NCBI RefSeq assembly: GCF_900240405.1
Contig: NZ_OEQK01000011.1
Location: 1 to 39,013 of the forward strand
Length of the DNA: 39,013 nt
DNA from: Salirhabdus sp. Marseille-P4669
GTDB lineage: Bacteria; Bacillota; Bacilli; Bacillales; Alkalibacillaceae
Direction: 5' to 3'
Shown here: positions 1-7,339 of the stretch, one piece after another
Layout: the number at the start of each line of letters is the position of its first letter
Numbering within the stretch: the first letter of the stretch is position 1
The notes under the pieces: model-generated
Told to the model about the DNA's origin: nothing
Database searches by the model: none
What the model saw: only the letters and a program-made list of their open reading frames with translations
Position numbers and translations under genes: made by a program

Positions 1-114
1 AACCAAACGAAGGTTATTAAAAGAAATGCATTTGGGTTTAAACGATTTGATCGATTCAGATTAAAGGTGTTATTACACCATCAATATAAAAATATAGATG
101 TTCGGGTCGCATAA
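1..114 (+). CDS. ISL3-family transposase, C-terminal fragment (truncated by window edge)
   Basis: The first 114 bases are an open frame that enters from outside the window and stops at TAA 112-114. The 37 visible residues include IKRNAFGFKRFDRFRLKVLL, which resembles the conserved C-terminal end of ISL3-family DDE transposases (an aromatic/basic stretch of the form G-F-x-x-F-x-x-F-R-x-R). The family assignment is from memory and rests on a short tail. It is supported by the ISL3-like inverted repeat that follows at 133-160. Its orientation is opposite to the neighbouring yabR operon. Whether the complete transposase is intact cannot be seen here. Confidence 0.7.
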   Translation, partial: NQTKVIKRNAFGFKRFDRFRLKVLLHHQYKNIDVRVA

Positions 115-132
115 ATTAGGAGTGAGCTAAAT

Positions 133-160
133 GCTCACCCCAACATTTGACTTAGAACCC
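133..160 (+). mobile_element. Right terminal inverted repeat of an ISL3-like insertion sequence
   Basis: Read on the minus strand, the sequence starts GGGTTCTAAGTCAAATGTTG. This resembles the GG-x-TCT-x-x-GTCAAAT type of end known for ISL3-family elements. It lies about 20 bases after the transposase stop codon, where a right end is expected. A small hairpin (GTGAGC/GCTCAC, 122-138) sits between the stop codon and the end. The following AT-rich octamer TCTTTTTA (161-168) could be one copy of an 8-bp target duplication; the other copy is outside the window. Confidence 0.55.
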
Positions 161-225
161 TCTTTTTAGTGCACTGAATGAACGAAACAAGAAATCTAGT
201 ATCTAGCTAGTATTTCTTTACATAA

Positions 226-258
226 ACAAAACCTGCCGACCAATTAGTCAACAGGTTT
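226..258 (-). terminator. Terminator of yabR
   Basis: The inverted repeat AAACCTG/CAGGTTT with a partly paired inner stem lies about 40 bases downstream of the yabR stop codon. On the minus strand it is followed by TTTTGTTTATG. It would end the yabM-to-yabR gene series and separates it from the insertion sequence. Confidence 0.6.
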
Positions 259-299
259 GATTATACAGCACGGATATATACGATTAAATAGACAACAAG

Positions 300-704
300 T
301 TACCCTTTTCTAGCACCACGACCGCCACGTTTTGATTCTGTATGTTTCTTTAAAGATGCTAAACGATCTTCGCTATCTTTTAAGAAGCGGTTCATTTTTG
401 CTTCAAATGATTCACTGCGTCTTCTAGGATTGCCTCCACCACCACTGTTCTGGTTTTTGCTGGCGCCGGCACTCTCTTTGGCTTTTTTAATGGAAAGACC
501 GATTTTACCTTCTTTTACATTAATGACTTTAACTTCTACTTCGTCTCCAACTTTTAAATGTTCATTAATATCCTTAACATACTTATCTGCAACCTCACTA
601 ATATGAACAAGGCCAGTAGAACCTTCAGGAAGCTCTACAAACGCTCCAAAATTAGTGATGCCTGTTACCTTTCCATGCAACTTGCTGCCTACTTCAACTG
701 ACAT
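300..704 (-). CDS. yabR: S1-domain RNA-binding protein YabR (general stress protein 13 type)
   Basis: This 134-residue protein has one S1 RNA-binding fold at about residues 5-73, with the typical GxVxxITxFGAFVEL and GLVHISE motifs. A Gly-rich linker follows (about 88-91) and then a basic C-terminus with RGG-like repeats. It is the last gene of the conserved order mazG, rqcP, yabP, yabQ, divIC, yabR. It is cytoplasmic and probably binds RNA or ribosomes; its exact role is not established by the sequence. A strong sigma-A-type promoter (752-781) precedes it, so it can be expressed apart from divIC. The start is ATG with the ribosome binding site AAGGAGGAG about 10 bases upstream. Confidence 0.9.
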   Translation of the reverse strand: MSVEVGSKLHGKVTGITNFGAFVELPEGSTGLVHISEVADKYVKDINEHLKVGDEVEVKVINVKEGKIGLSIKKAKESAGASKNQNSGGGGNPRRRSESFEAKMNRFLKDSEDRLASLKKHTESKRGGRGARKG

Positions 705-751
705 AAAAAAAATGCTCCTCCTTAAGATTTAAATAAAGTCTTATTAACTAT

Positions 752-781
752 ATTATATATAAGCCTTCAAAAACGTGTCAA
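752..781 (-). promoter_or_regulatory. Sigma-A promoter of yabR
   Basis: On the minus strand TTGACA (776-781) and TATAAT (752-757) are separated by 18 bp, both perfect consensus hexamers. The -35 box overlaps the TGA stop codon of divIC (778-780), so the promoter is packed into the end of the upstream gene. Confidence 0.75.
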
Positions 782-1158
782 TAAGATGACTCATCCTCGG
801 GTATTTTAAAGATTATTTCTCCTTCTTTTGTTAAGAAATAATCTTTTCTGGCTATTTGCAACACATAATCAGTATCTTTTAATAACTTTATTTCTTCTTG
901 TAAATTTTTTTCTTCTGCTTGTAGTGTATCCATATTTTGCTGCAATTGTTCATACTCTTTTAATTTATTTTCATATGTACTCCGCTGATTCATATGATAG
1001 GTAATTAGAGATCCAAATAAACAAACAACCAAAACAACAAAAAGAGATAATCGACGATATAGACGTTTCTTTCTTTTCTTTATTCTTTCTTGATGTGCAT
1101 CATAATTTCTAGTATAAGCAGAATCTAGCTTTGTTACTCTATTGTTTTTTACAGCCAT
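778..1158 (-). CDS. divIC: Cell-division septum protein DivIC (FtsB/DivIC family)
   Basis: This 126-residue protein is bitopic: a basic cytoplasmic N-terminus (Lys/Arg-rich, 25-37), one transmembrane helix (about 38-55) and an extracellular coiled coil (about 60-95). It ends with the DYVLQIARKDYFLTKEGEII segment typical of the family. In B. subtilis DivIC forms the FtsL-DivIB-DivIC subcomplex of the divisome and is essential. The length matches the family. The start ATG follows a good AAGGAGG site. It lies downstream of yabQ as in B. subtilis. Confidence 0.95.
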   Translation of the reverse strand: MAVKNNRVTKLDSAYTRNYDAHQERIKKRKKRLYRRLSLFVVLVVCLFGSLITYHMNQRSTYENKLKEYEQLQQNMDTLQAEEKNLQEEIKLLKDTDYVLQIARKDYFLTKEGEIIFKIPEDESSY

Positions 1159-1241
1159 CGGTTTCGATTACCTCCTTTTTGTTAGATACGAACATTCCAA
1201 GCTTATCGAACACGTTCGTTTTTTATTTTTGGCACAGCTTA

Positions 1242-1841
1242 TCATTTATCGCTTGCAAAAATACGTTTCCACCATTTGTTTATTGTATTCTTTATTTTAC
1301 TATAAAATCGCCCAAAAGGAAGTATATATTTTTTTGTATTCTTAGGTAAACGCTTTTGAATGAGACCCCAAATAAATAGTATTGGTCTTCTAAATAGTTT
1401 CCAAGGTAGAATCAAAATCCAAATAACCACTGACCAGAAGATGGTTAAGACATACGTGGCAACCTGAAATATCCATTTAACTGGCGCAACAATTAAACGG
1501 TTTACTAATCTTCTTAGAAATTGAGTCAAGGTTACAATCCACTGAATTATATATTCTAAACTTTTCAAATACCATACCCGTAAAATGGATTGATAAAACA
1601 CATAACCTAATAAAATAGCTAACCAAATATACAACCGGAGCTCACCATGGTTTATTAAAAATAGAATATAAAAGAGAATCAAACCTTGTAAAATCCAGAA
1701 TAGAATTTCATTGGCATACAAAAAGAAACCAGACCGCTTTTTCCTACGATGAATTCTGTTAAAGGTATCGACAGCAACTCCAATATAAACACCACAAAGG
1801 AACATTGTGATCATTGTCGTAAACTGTAGTGTTAGACTCAT
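1242..1841 (-). CDS. yabQ: Spore cortex biosynthesis membrane protein YabQ
   Basis: This 199-residue integral membrane protein has hydrophobic segments at about 3-25, 46-66, 70-87 and 123-146 and a basic C-terminal tail. Sequence character and position directly after yabP identify it as YabQ, which in B. subtilis is needed for cortex formation and sits in the outer forespore membrane. Its start overlaps the yabP stop by 4 bases (ATGA), so the pair is translationally coupled. The C-terminal third is less conserved in this family and I cannot assign it a motif. Confidence 0.88.
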   Translation of the reverse strand: MSLTLQFTTMITMFLCGVYIGVAVDTFNRIHRRKKRSGFFLYANEILFWILQGLILFYILFLINHGELRLYIWLAILLGYVFYQSILRVWYLKSLEYIIQWIVTLTQFLRRLVNRLIVAPVKWIFQVATYVLTIFWSVVIWILILPWKLFRRPILFIWGLIQKRLPKNTKKYILPFGRFYSKIKNTINKWWKRIFASDK

Positions 1842-2140
1842 TTAAACAGCTTGCTAAAGAATCCTTTAGCTTTCTCTCCTTGGTTTTGGTCAATATAAGA
1901 GAGTTCATAAATACGCCCTTTGATGGATACGAGTCCCTCTTCCACATCAAGATTTTTCATATGTAAATTCTCACCGCGAATAACTAAGTAGCCCATAGAT
2001 GTTTGAAGTAAAAATTCCTCGTTATCAAAACTGTCGACTTCCTTAACACCTGTAATATCAATTTCTTTTCTATTAACTATCTTAATTTGATGTTCTCGCT
2101 GTTCCCTTTGAGATGGGTAAAAATTATTATCATAATTCAT
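1838..2140 (-). CDS. yabP: Sporulation protein YabP
   Basis: This 100-residue protein belongs to the YabP/YqfC family. It has the GVKEVDSFDNEEFLLQTSMG and LVIRGENLHMKNLDVEEG segments and no signal peptide. YabP is made in the mother cell under sigma-E in B. subtilis. A CATAGATT element (2167-2174) upstream resembles a sigma-E -10 box, but I do not see a convincing -35 partner. The start ATG has the site AAGGAGGGA 8-10 bases upstream. It is followed by an overlapping yabQ. Confidence 0.88.
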   Translation of the reverse strand: MNYDNNFYPSQREQREHQIKIVNRKEIDITGVKEVDSFDNEEFLLQTSMGYLVIRGENLHMKNLDVEEGLVSIKGRIYELSYIDQNQGEKAKGFFSKLFK

Positions 2141-2252
2141 AGACCTTGTCCCTCCTTATCATTAAAAATCTATGATAAGTTGGACAAGACTAGAACTGAA
2201 AAATAATATTTTTACAACAAAAAGCATGAACACCAAATCGCTTTCTTCTAAT

Positions 2253-2519
2253 TTATTGTTCTTGGTTTACCGCTTCTTCTTTAACGATAGAATATAGTGT
2301 TGCTGCCTCTTCTTTTTTCACATTTTCTCTTAACGCAACTACCTCCACGGTTAATCGTTTTTGGCCAAAACGAATCGTCATTTCATCCCCAACGGCTACT
2401 TTCGTTGCTGCTTTTGCTGGATTACCATTTATTAATATCCTTCCTTGATCTGCAACTTCTTTTGCTAACGTTCTTCTTTTTATTAATCTTGAAATTTTCA
2501 AAAACTTGTCTAGTCGCAT
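2253..2519 (-). CDS. rqcP: Ribosome quality control protein RqcP (S4 domain, formerly YabO)
   Basis: This 88-residue protein is essentially a single S4 RNA-binding domain (residues 1-60: MRLDKFLKISRLIKRRTLAK and GRILINGNPAK), with a short acidic/Gln-rich tail. YabO-type S4 proteins bind the obstructed 50S subunit and assist RqcH in adding C-terminal alanine tails. The gene starts 3 bases after mazG and its ribosome binding site (AGAGGA) is inside the mazG end, so the two are coupled. The related Hsp15 (RlbA) is the alternative name for the family. Confidence 0.92.
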   Translation of the reverse strand: MRLDKFLKISRLIKRRTLAKEVADQGRILINGNPAKAATKVAVGDEMTIRFGQKRLTVEVVALRENVKKEEAATLYSIVKEEAVNQEQ

Positions 2520-2522
2520 GTT

Positions 2523-4001
2523 TTATCCTCTTTTCTCTTCTAATTTCTTAGCTTCTGACCACAACTTGTCCATTTGTTGCAAAGACATATCATTTAACTG
2601 CAAGCCTTGTTGCTTTGCCGTCTTTTCCATATATTGAAATCTAGCTTTAAATTTCCTATTCGTTTGGAATAACGCCATTTCAGGATGAATCTTGTAATAT
2701 CTAGCAATATTTACAATAGCAAATAAAATATCGCCTAGTTCTGCTTCTGCCTCGTTTGCTTTGTTATTCTGGATAGCCTCTTTAAATTCCTGCATTTCTT
2801 CGTGAACTTTCTCCCACATTGGGCTTACGTCTTCCCAATCAAAGCCTACTTTAGCCGCCTTCTTTTGAAGCTCATAGGCGTACATTAAATTAGGCAATGA
2901 TTTTTCAATACCATCTAATTGAGAATGTTCCGCATCTTGGTTTCCTTTTTCCTCTTGTTTAATGCTCGCCCACTGTTTGGATAATTCTGCTTCTGTTTGA
3001 ACCGTTGTATCCCCAAATACATGAGGGTGCCTTCTAATCATTTTATCGGTAATATGCTTGATTACATCATCTACAGTAAAATAACCTGCTTCTTCTCCTA
3101 TTTGACTATGTAGCATAATTTGAAGTAGAACATCCCCTAATTCATCTGCTAACAGCTCATCATTTTCGTCGTCTATCGCCTCTATTACCTCATATGCTTC
3201 CTCAATTAAGTAAGGCTTTAAGGTTTTATGTGTTTGCTTTTGATCCCAAGGACAGCCACCTGGACCTCGTAAAGTAGCTATTACTTCTCTTAGTCGGTTG
3301 AATTGATGATTTAATAGCTCCTTGTTTACCGGAGGAACATACACACTCATTAAATTACTAATCTTCACCTTCCGATCCAGTTCATATAAAGCTACCTTCT
3401 CTATCCGTTCTTGATCTGTTCCCGCGGCATCCACAATTGTAATTTCATAATCAAAGGGTAAATCCTCTAATAACGCGAGTTTTACTTCAGATGCAATCCT
3501 TTCATCATATACTTGAGAAAAAATAATGTGCTGACTATATTGCAAATCAAAACGGCTAAAGGAAGAGGCATCTACAAACTGAAATCCTTCAATTGGATCC
3601 ACCTTTAATGCTTGAAACAAACTATCTAAGTAGCTTTGACCACCACTCATGTTAATTTGTAAATCGGAATCCTTCTCCTCCAATTGTAATAAGAGTTTAA
3701 CTGTACGCTCTGCTAGCATTGGATGCCCTGGTACAGCATATACAATAGGTGAATTAGCTGCTGCTTCGATTAAAAATGACACAATTTCCTCATATACATC
3801 TTCGAACTGTTCATGCTTTTCGTAAAAAGAATCGAATGATTGAAATACAACACCATCTTGCTTGAGTTCCTCTAACACCGGGTGATCTGCAGTTCGCACA
3901 TACAATGCATCTTGATTGGATGTTAATAAGCGATACACTCCAAGTGGAATTTGCTCGATTGTTCCCGCTCCTAATCCGATGACCGTTATTTTTTTTACCA
4001 C
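2523..4001 (-). CDS. mazG: Bifunctional tetrapyrrole-methylase-like / MazG nucleoside triphosphate pyrophosphohydrolase
   Basis: This 492-residue protein is a fusion. Residues 1-220 form a SAM-dependent tetrapyrrole (corrin/porphyrin) methylase-like domain with VIGLGAGTIEQIPLGVYRLL and the VYAVPGHPMLAERTV loop. The rest carries two MazG domains: the first has GGCPWDQKQTHKTLKPYLIE followed by EEAYEVIEAID and ELGDVLLQI metal ligands; the second ends with EAELGDILFAIVNIARYYK. MazG hydrolyses NTPs, including non-canonical ones. The same fusion is YabN in B. subtilis; the methylase substrate is unknown. The start is GTG at 4001 with AGGAGG 8 bases upstream; no ATG fits. Confidence 0.92.
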   Translation of the reverse strand: MVKKITVIGLGAGTIEQIPLGVYRLLTSNQDALYVRTADHPVLEELKQDGVVFQSFDSFYEKHEQFEDVYEEIVSFLIEAAANSPIVYAVPGHPMLAERTVKLLLQLEEKDSDLQINMSGGQSYLDSLFQALKVDPIEGFQFVDASSFSRFDLQYSQHIIFSQVYDERIASEVKLALLEDLPFDYEITIVDAAGTDQERIEKVALYELDRKVKISNLMSVYVPPVNKELLNHQFNRLREVIATLRGPGGCPWDQKQTHKTLKPYLIEEAYEVIEAIDDENDELLADELGDVLLQIMLHSQIGEEAGYFTVDDVIKHITDKMIRRHPHVFGDTTVQTEAELSKQWASIKQEEKGNQDAEHSQLDGIEKSLPNLMYAYELQKKAAKVGFDWEDVSPMWEKVHEEMQEFKEAIQNNKANEAEAELGDILFAIVNIARYYKIHPEMALFQTNRKFKARFQYMEKTAKQQGLQLNDMSLQQMDKLWSEAKKLEEKRG

Positions 4002-4018
4002 GTATTAAACCTCCTAAA

Positions 4019-5566
4019 TTACAATTTAAAAAGCGTTATTAGCTTATCTCCAAAAGGTAATGCCTCTATTTCTGACTTTGTAAAACCCCTTAATTTCATG
4101 AAAATAAAAATAAATACAATTGCTCCAATCATACTAGATCCTATAGCAACAATAAAATGGCTCCATCTACCGTCTAATGTAAACCATTCGGAATAGCCTA
4201 TTTTTATTAGGATTACCGTCACAGTCATTGCCAAACTTGCGATAAGTAGTGGTTTAAAGACTATTACTTTTGTGTAACGGACTGGAACATGACGACGCAA
4301 AACAAAAGCAAAGGACAGCACTAAGAACAAACCACCTAAAACGGAAGATAATGCACTACCAACAATCCCTAAGAATGGTACAAGGATGAGATTGAAAACA
4401 TACTTTAACATGAGCGTTATTCCAAATAATAGTGCTTGTCTTTTCATAAAGCCGTAGCTCTGCAAAAAGGTTGATAGTGTTAATGTAATCGACATCACTA
4501 CAATCATAATCATAAAAATGCTTAATGCCTCTATGCCGAAAGAGGTTTTGAAGAACGCAATATTTAACGATGGAAGAATTAAAATCAACCCAAGTGTAGA
4601 AGCAATGGAAATAACAAAAGTTAGCTTCAATATTCGGTGAATGGATTGCAGTTGTTTTTCCTTTTTCCATATATGCATGGAAGGAATAAGAGCTAATGCA
4701 ATGGACGAACCAAAGACGATACCTAATTGAACAAAAGGCTGACCTCTATCAAATATTCCCTTCGCAAGCTTTGCCTCCTCCAGTGTTAATCCAGATTCCA
4801 AGAGGCCTGGTATCATGGTTAGATTATCAACCAACTGGATAAAAATTAACATCAAATAGTTTAAGCTAACAATGATTCCGGAAGTAAGGAGTGCCTTTCC
4901 CATCGCTTTAGTAGAAGTAGTTTTACTCGAGAACTCAAGCTTGCCCCTATACCGAAATGCATACAATAGTAGCGTTATAAGACCGATTGATACAGCTATT
5001 GTGGAGGCAAGCACAGCTCCATTACCAACTTCATATAAACTTTTTCCTTGATCCAAAAAGTAGTATGTGAAATAGAGAATGAAAAATACTCGGACTAGCT
5101 GTTCAACCGATTGAGAAACAGCTGACGGTTTCATATTATGATTACCTTGAAATCCACCTCTTAAAATAGAGGTAAACGGAATAATGATATATAGAATAGA
5201 AGCATAGCGAATAGGTGTTGCTAAATTCGGATCCCCCATCCACTCAGCTAGCCTAGTGGATCCAAAATAAAGAAAGCAAAAAAGGACGAGATTAAAGAAA
5301 ACGAGTAAACCAAGCATTGGCAGATGGATCGTGACTCTGTTGCCTCTATTCTTGTCTGTTAATACCTTTGATATTGCAGCTGGATAACCATACAACGAAA
5401 GCATCCAAGCAATCATTAGAAAGGGATAAATTTGTTGATAAATATAAATTCCTTCATCCCCAGCCATATTTTGTAGAGGGACACGGTAGCCTGCACTAAG
5501 GACTTTACTAAACAGACCTGCTGCAGTTAATACAAGTGCCCCCTTTAGAAATTGTTTATCATTCAT
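4019..5566 (-). CDS. yabM: MOP-superfamily polysaccharide/lipid flippase YabM (SpoVB-like)
   Basis: This 515-residue polytopic protein has about 14 hydrophobic helices and starts with FLKGALVLTAAGLFSKVLSA, the typical beginning of SpoVB/MurJ-type oligosaccharidyl-lipid flippases. The GGFQGNHNMKPSAVSQSVEQ loop is also characteristic. It would move a lipid-linked sugar across the membrane; the substrate is not shown by sequence. In B. subtilis yabM lies between spoVT and mazG; here the mannitol genes separate it from spoVT. Start ATG with AAGGA upstream. A candidate extended -10 promoter is at 5612-5620. Confidence 0.88.
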   Translation of the reverse strand: MNDKQFLKGALVLTAAGLFSKVLSAGYRVPLQNMAGDEGIYIYQQIYPFLMIAWMLSLYGYPAAISKVLTDKNRGNRVTIHLPMLGLLVFFNLVLFCFLYFGSTRLAEWMGDPNLATPIRYASILYIIIPFTSILRGGFQGNHNMKPSAVSQSVEQLVRVFFILYFTYYFLDQGKSLYEVGNGAVLASTIAVSIGLITLLLYAFRYRGKLEFSSKTTSTKAMGKALLTSGIIVSLNYLMLIFIQLVDNLTMIPGLLESGLTLEEAKLAKGIFDRGQPFVQLGIVFGSSIALALIPSMHIWKKEKQLQSIHRILKLTFVISIASTLGLILILPSLNIAFFKTSFGIEALSIFMIMIVVMSITLTLSTFLQSYGFMKRQALLFGITLMLKYVFNLILVPFLGIVGSALSSVLGGLFLVLSFAFVLRRHVPVRYTKVIVFKPLLIASLAMTVTVILIKIGYSEWFTLDGRWSHFIVAIGSSMIGAIVFIFIFMKLRGFTKSEIEALPFGDKLITLFKL

Positions 5567-5611
5567 TTGTTGTACGTCCTTTTAACGAATATCATCCATA
5601 ATAGTTTCTTT

Positions 5612-5620
5612 ATTGTAGCA
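5612..5620 (-). promoter_or_regulatory. Candidate extended -10 promoter of the yabM operon
   Basis: The minus strand reads TGCTACAAT, an extended -10 element (TGn plus TACAAT), 45-50 bases before the yabM start and after the mtlD terminator. I see no good -35 box. A promoter is expected here because the terminator isolates yabM from the mannitol operon. Confidence 0.45.
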
Positions 5621-5684
5621 TAAGAAAAGTACATGTGCCTCAGTCAGCTAGGTGCTCTAAAAACTTGATTCTTTTTATTCCTAA

Positions 5685-5721
5685 TAAAAAATGCCTCCCC
5701 TTATTTATAAGAGAAGGCACC
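5685..5721 (-). terminator. Terminator of the mannitol operon (after mtlD)
   Basis: The stem GTGCCTTCTC / GGGGAGGCAT (minus strand, with G-U pairs) has a loop of about 10 bases and is followed by TTTTTTATTAG. It starts 6 bases after the mtlD stop codon. Confidence 0.85.
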
Positions 5722-5726
5722 TTTAT

Positions 5727-6890
5727 TTACTTATGCTGTAATTTTTTTAACTCATCCATTTGGTCCATCACAATTTTTATTAACGGATGACCAGGCTCTA
5801 AACCTGAAACGGATTGCAACGTTTCTTCATAACCATTTTCTTTAATCTGTTGTTGAAGGCGAACCGCTTCTTCATCCTGATCATTTTCATATAAAAGGGC
5901 TGCAGCAATCGTTTTTGCTAAGTAAACAGGATCTTCCTGTATCTTCTCCAAATAAAGGGTTGCCGGTCGTATAAGTCGATCATTTGCTCCTAGTTTTCGA
6001 ATAGGTCCTCGACCAACCCTTGTCACCTCATCCGAAATATAAGGATTCACAAAACGAGCTAAAATCTTTTGGATATATTTTTCATGCTCTTCTTGATCAA
6101 ATTGATACATGTTCACTAATACAGCCCCAGACTCCCTTAAAACTCCTTGAGCTATTTGAAAAATTTCATCTGTATCCATTGCTTCTTTTATAGAAGGATA
6201 TCCTAAATAATGTCCAACATAAGCCGCTACCGCATGTCCTGTATTTACAGTAAACAATTTACGCTCAATATATGGCTTTAAATCTTTTACATAGGTAACA
6301 CCATCTACTGGTGGATTTTCCCCTTTAACACTAGTCTCTTCAATCACCCACTCATAGTAAGGCTCTACAGAAACAGTTAATTTATCTTCATTTGTTTGAT
6401 TCGGCACTATTCGATCTACTGCTGAATCAGGAAATCCGTAAAGGTTCTCAAACTTCTCTTGTACCTCTGTAGATACATGCCCGAAGATTTTTTCCTTTAA
6501 CAACGAAGACCCACCAATCATATTTTCACATGCAATAATATTTAATGGGGCATTTGTTTGTTCCGCTCTTTTTTGTAAACCCTTGGCAATAAGCTCAGAA
6601 ATGATTGGAAGAATATTTGGTCCAACAGCTGTTGTAACTATATTCGCCTTGGTAATTGCGTCGATGACCTTCTCCGGATCCTTTATGCTATTTATTCCTG
6701 ACACATTTTGAACAACGAGCTCCTCTTTATTTTCAGAGGCTAAGATTACCTTATAGGATTGCTTTTCATTAATGGCATCGATAATTTCGCTGTTCACATC
6801 TACAAATACAGTTTCAAATCCTGATTGATAGAGAAGGGCACCAATAAATCCCCTCCCAATATTTCCCGCTCCAAAGTGTACGGCAAGCAT
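5727..6890 (-). CDS. mtlD: Mannitol-1-phosphate 5-dehydrogenase MtlD
   Basis: This 387-residue NAD-dependent enzyme oxidises mannitol 1-phosphate, the product of PTS uptake, to fructose 6-phosphate. The N-terminus MLAVHFGAGNIGRGFIGALL is the classic MtlD Rossmann motif. The conserved ERKLFTVNTGHAVAAYVGH segment (about 210-229) contains the catalytic lysine region of the polyol-specific long-chain dehydrogenase family. Length matches the family. The ATG follows the mtlF stop codon directly (0-base gap), so the two are coupled. It is the last gene of mtlA-mtlR-mtlF-mtlD. Confidence 0.97.
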   Translation of the reverse strand: MLAVHFGAGNIGRGFIGALLYQSGFETVFVDVNSEIIDAINEKQSYKVILASENKEELVVQNVSGINSIKDPEKVIDAITKANIVTTAVGPNILPIISELIAKGLQKRAEQTNAPLNIIACENMIGGSSLLKEKIFGHVSTEVQEKFENLYGFPDSAVDRIVPNQTNEDKLTVSVEPYYEWVIEETSVKGENPPVDGVTYVKDLKPYIERKLFTVNTGHAVAAYVGHYLGYPSIKEAMDTDEIFQIAQGVLRESGAVLVNMYQFDQEEHEKYIQKILARFVNPYISDEVTRVGRGPIRKLGANDRLIRPATLYLEKIQEDPVYLAKTIAAALLYENDQDEEAVRLQQQIKENGYEETLQSVSGLEPGHPLIKIVMDQMDELKKLQHK

Positions 6891-7325
6891 TTAGTTCACC
6901 TCTTCAAAAAGCTTTAGAATTTCTTCTTCTGATGTTGCATTTACCATTTTTTCAATGTTTTCTTCCTCAGAGCATACGATTGCAATATTTGATAAAAGCT
7001 CTAAATGCTCATTCCCTTTACCAGCAATACCAATTAGAATCTTTACTGTATTTCCATTAAAATCTACACCATTTGGTACCGTAACGAAAGAAAGGCCTGT
7101 GTTCTTTACGGCGCTCTTCGCATCTTCTGTACCATGAGGAATGGCTACTTGGTTCCCAATATAAGTAGAAGTTACTTCCTCACGCTCAAGCATTTTTTCA
7201 ACATAGGAAGCATCTACATAACCATTGTTAACAAGTATGTTCCCTGCATATCTAATTGCTTCTTCTTTTGTAGACAGGTCTGCACCTAAAACGATATTTT
7301 CTTTCGCTAAAATTTGTTTTGACAT
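6891..7325 (-). CDS. mtlF: Mannitol-specific PTS component EIIA (MtlF)
   Basis: This 144-residue protein is a free-standing EIIA of the mannitol/fructose class. The phosphorylated histidine is H64 in QVAIPHGT, the family signature. It receives phosphate from HPr and passes it to the EIIB cysteine of MtlA, which in this organism lacks a fused EIIA. It is placed between mtlR and mtlD. The start ATG has GGAGATG upstream. EIIA can also phosphorylate MtlR in this type of system, according to work on Geobacillus and B. subtilis. Confidence 0.95.
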   Translation of the reverse strand: MSKQILAKENIVLGADLSTKEEAIRYAGNILVNNGYVDASYVEKMLEREEVTSTYIGNQVAIPHGTEDAKSAVKNTGLSFVTVPNGVDFNGNTVKILIGIAGKGNEHLELLSNIAIVCSEEENIEKMVNATSEEEILKLFEEVN

Positions 7326-7339
7326 GATACACTCATCTC

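Noticed and set aside
1131-1349. Plus-strand frames opposite divIC and yabQ
   Set aside because: They are antisense to the hydrophobic and AT-rich ends of genuine genes; no independent support.
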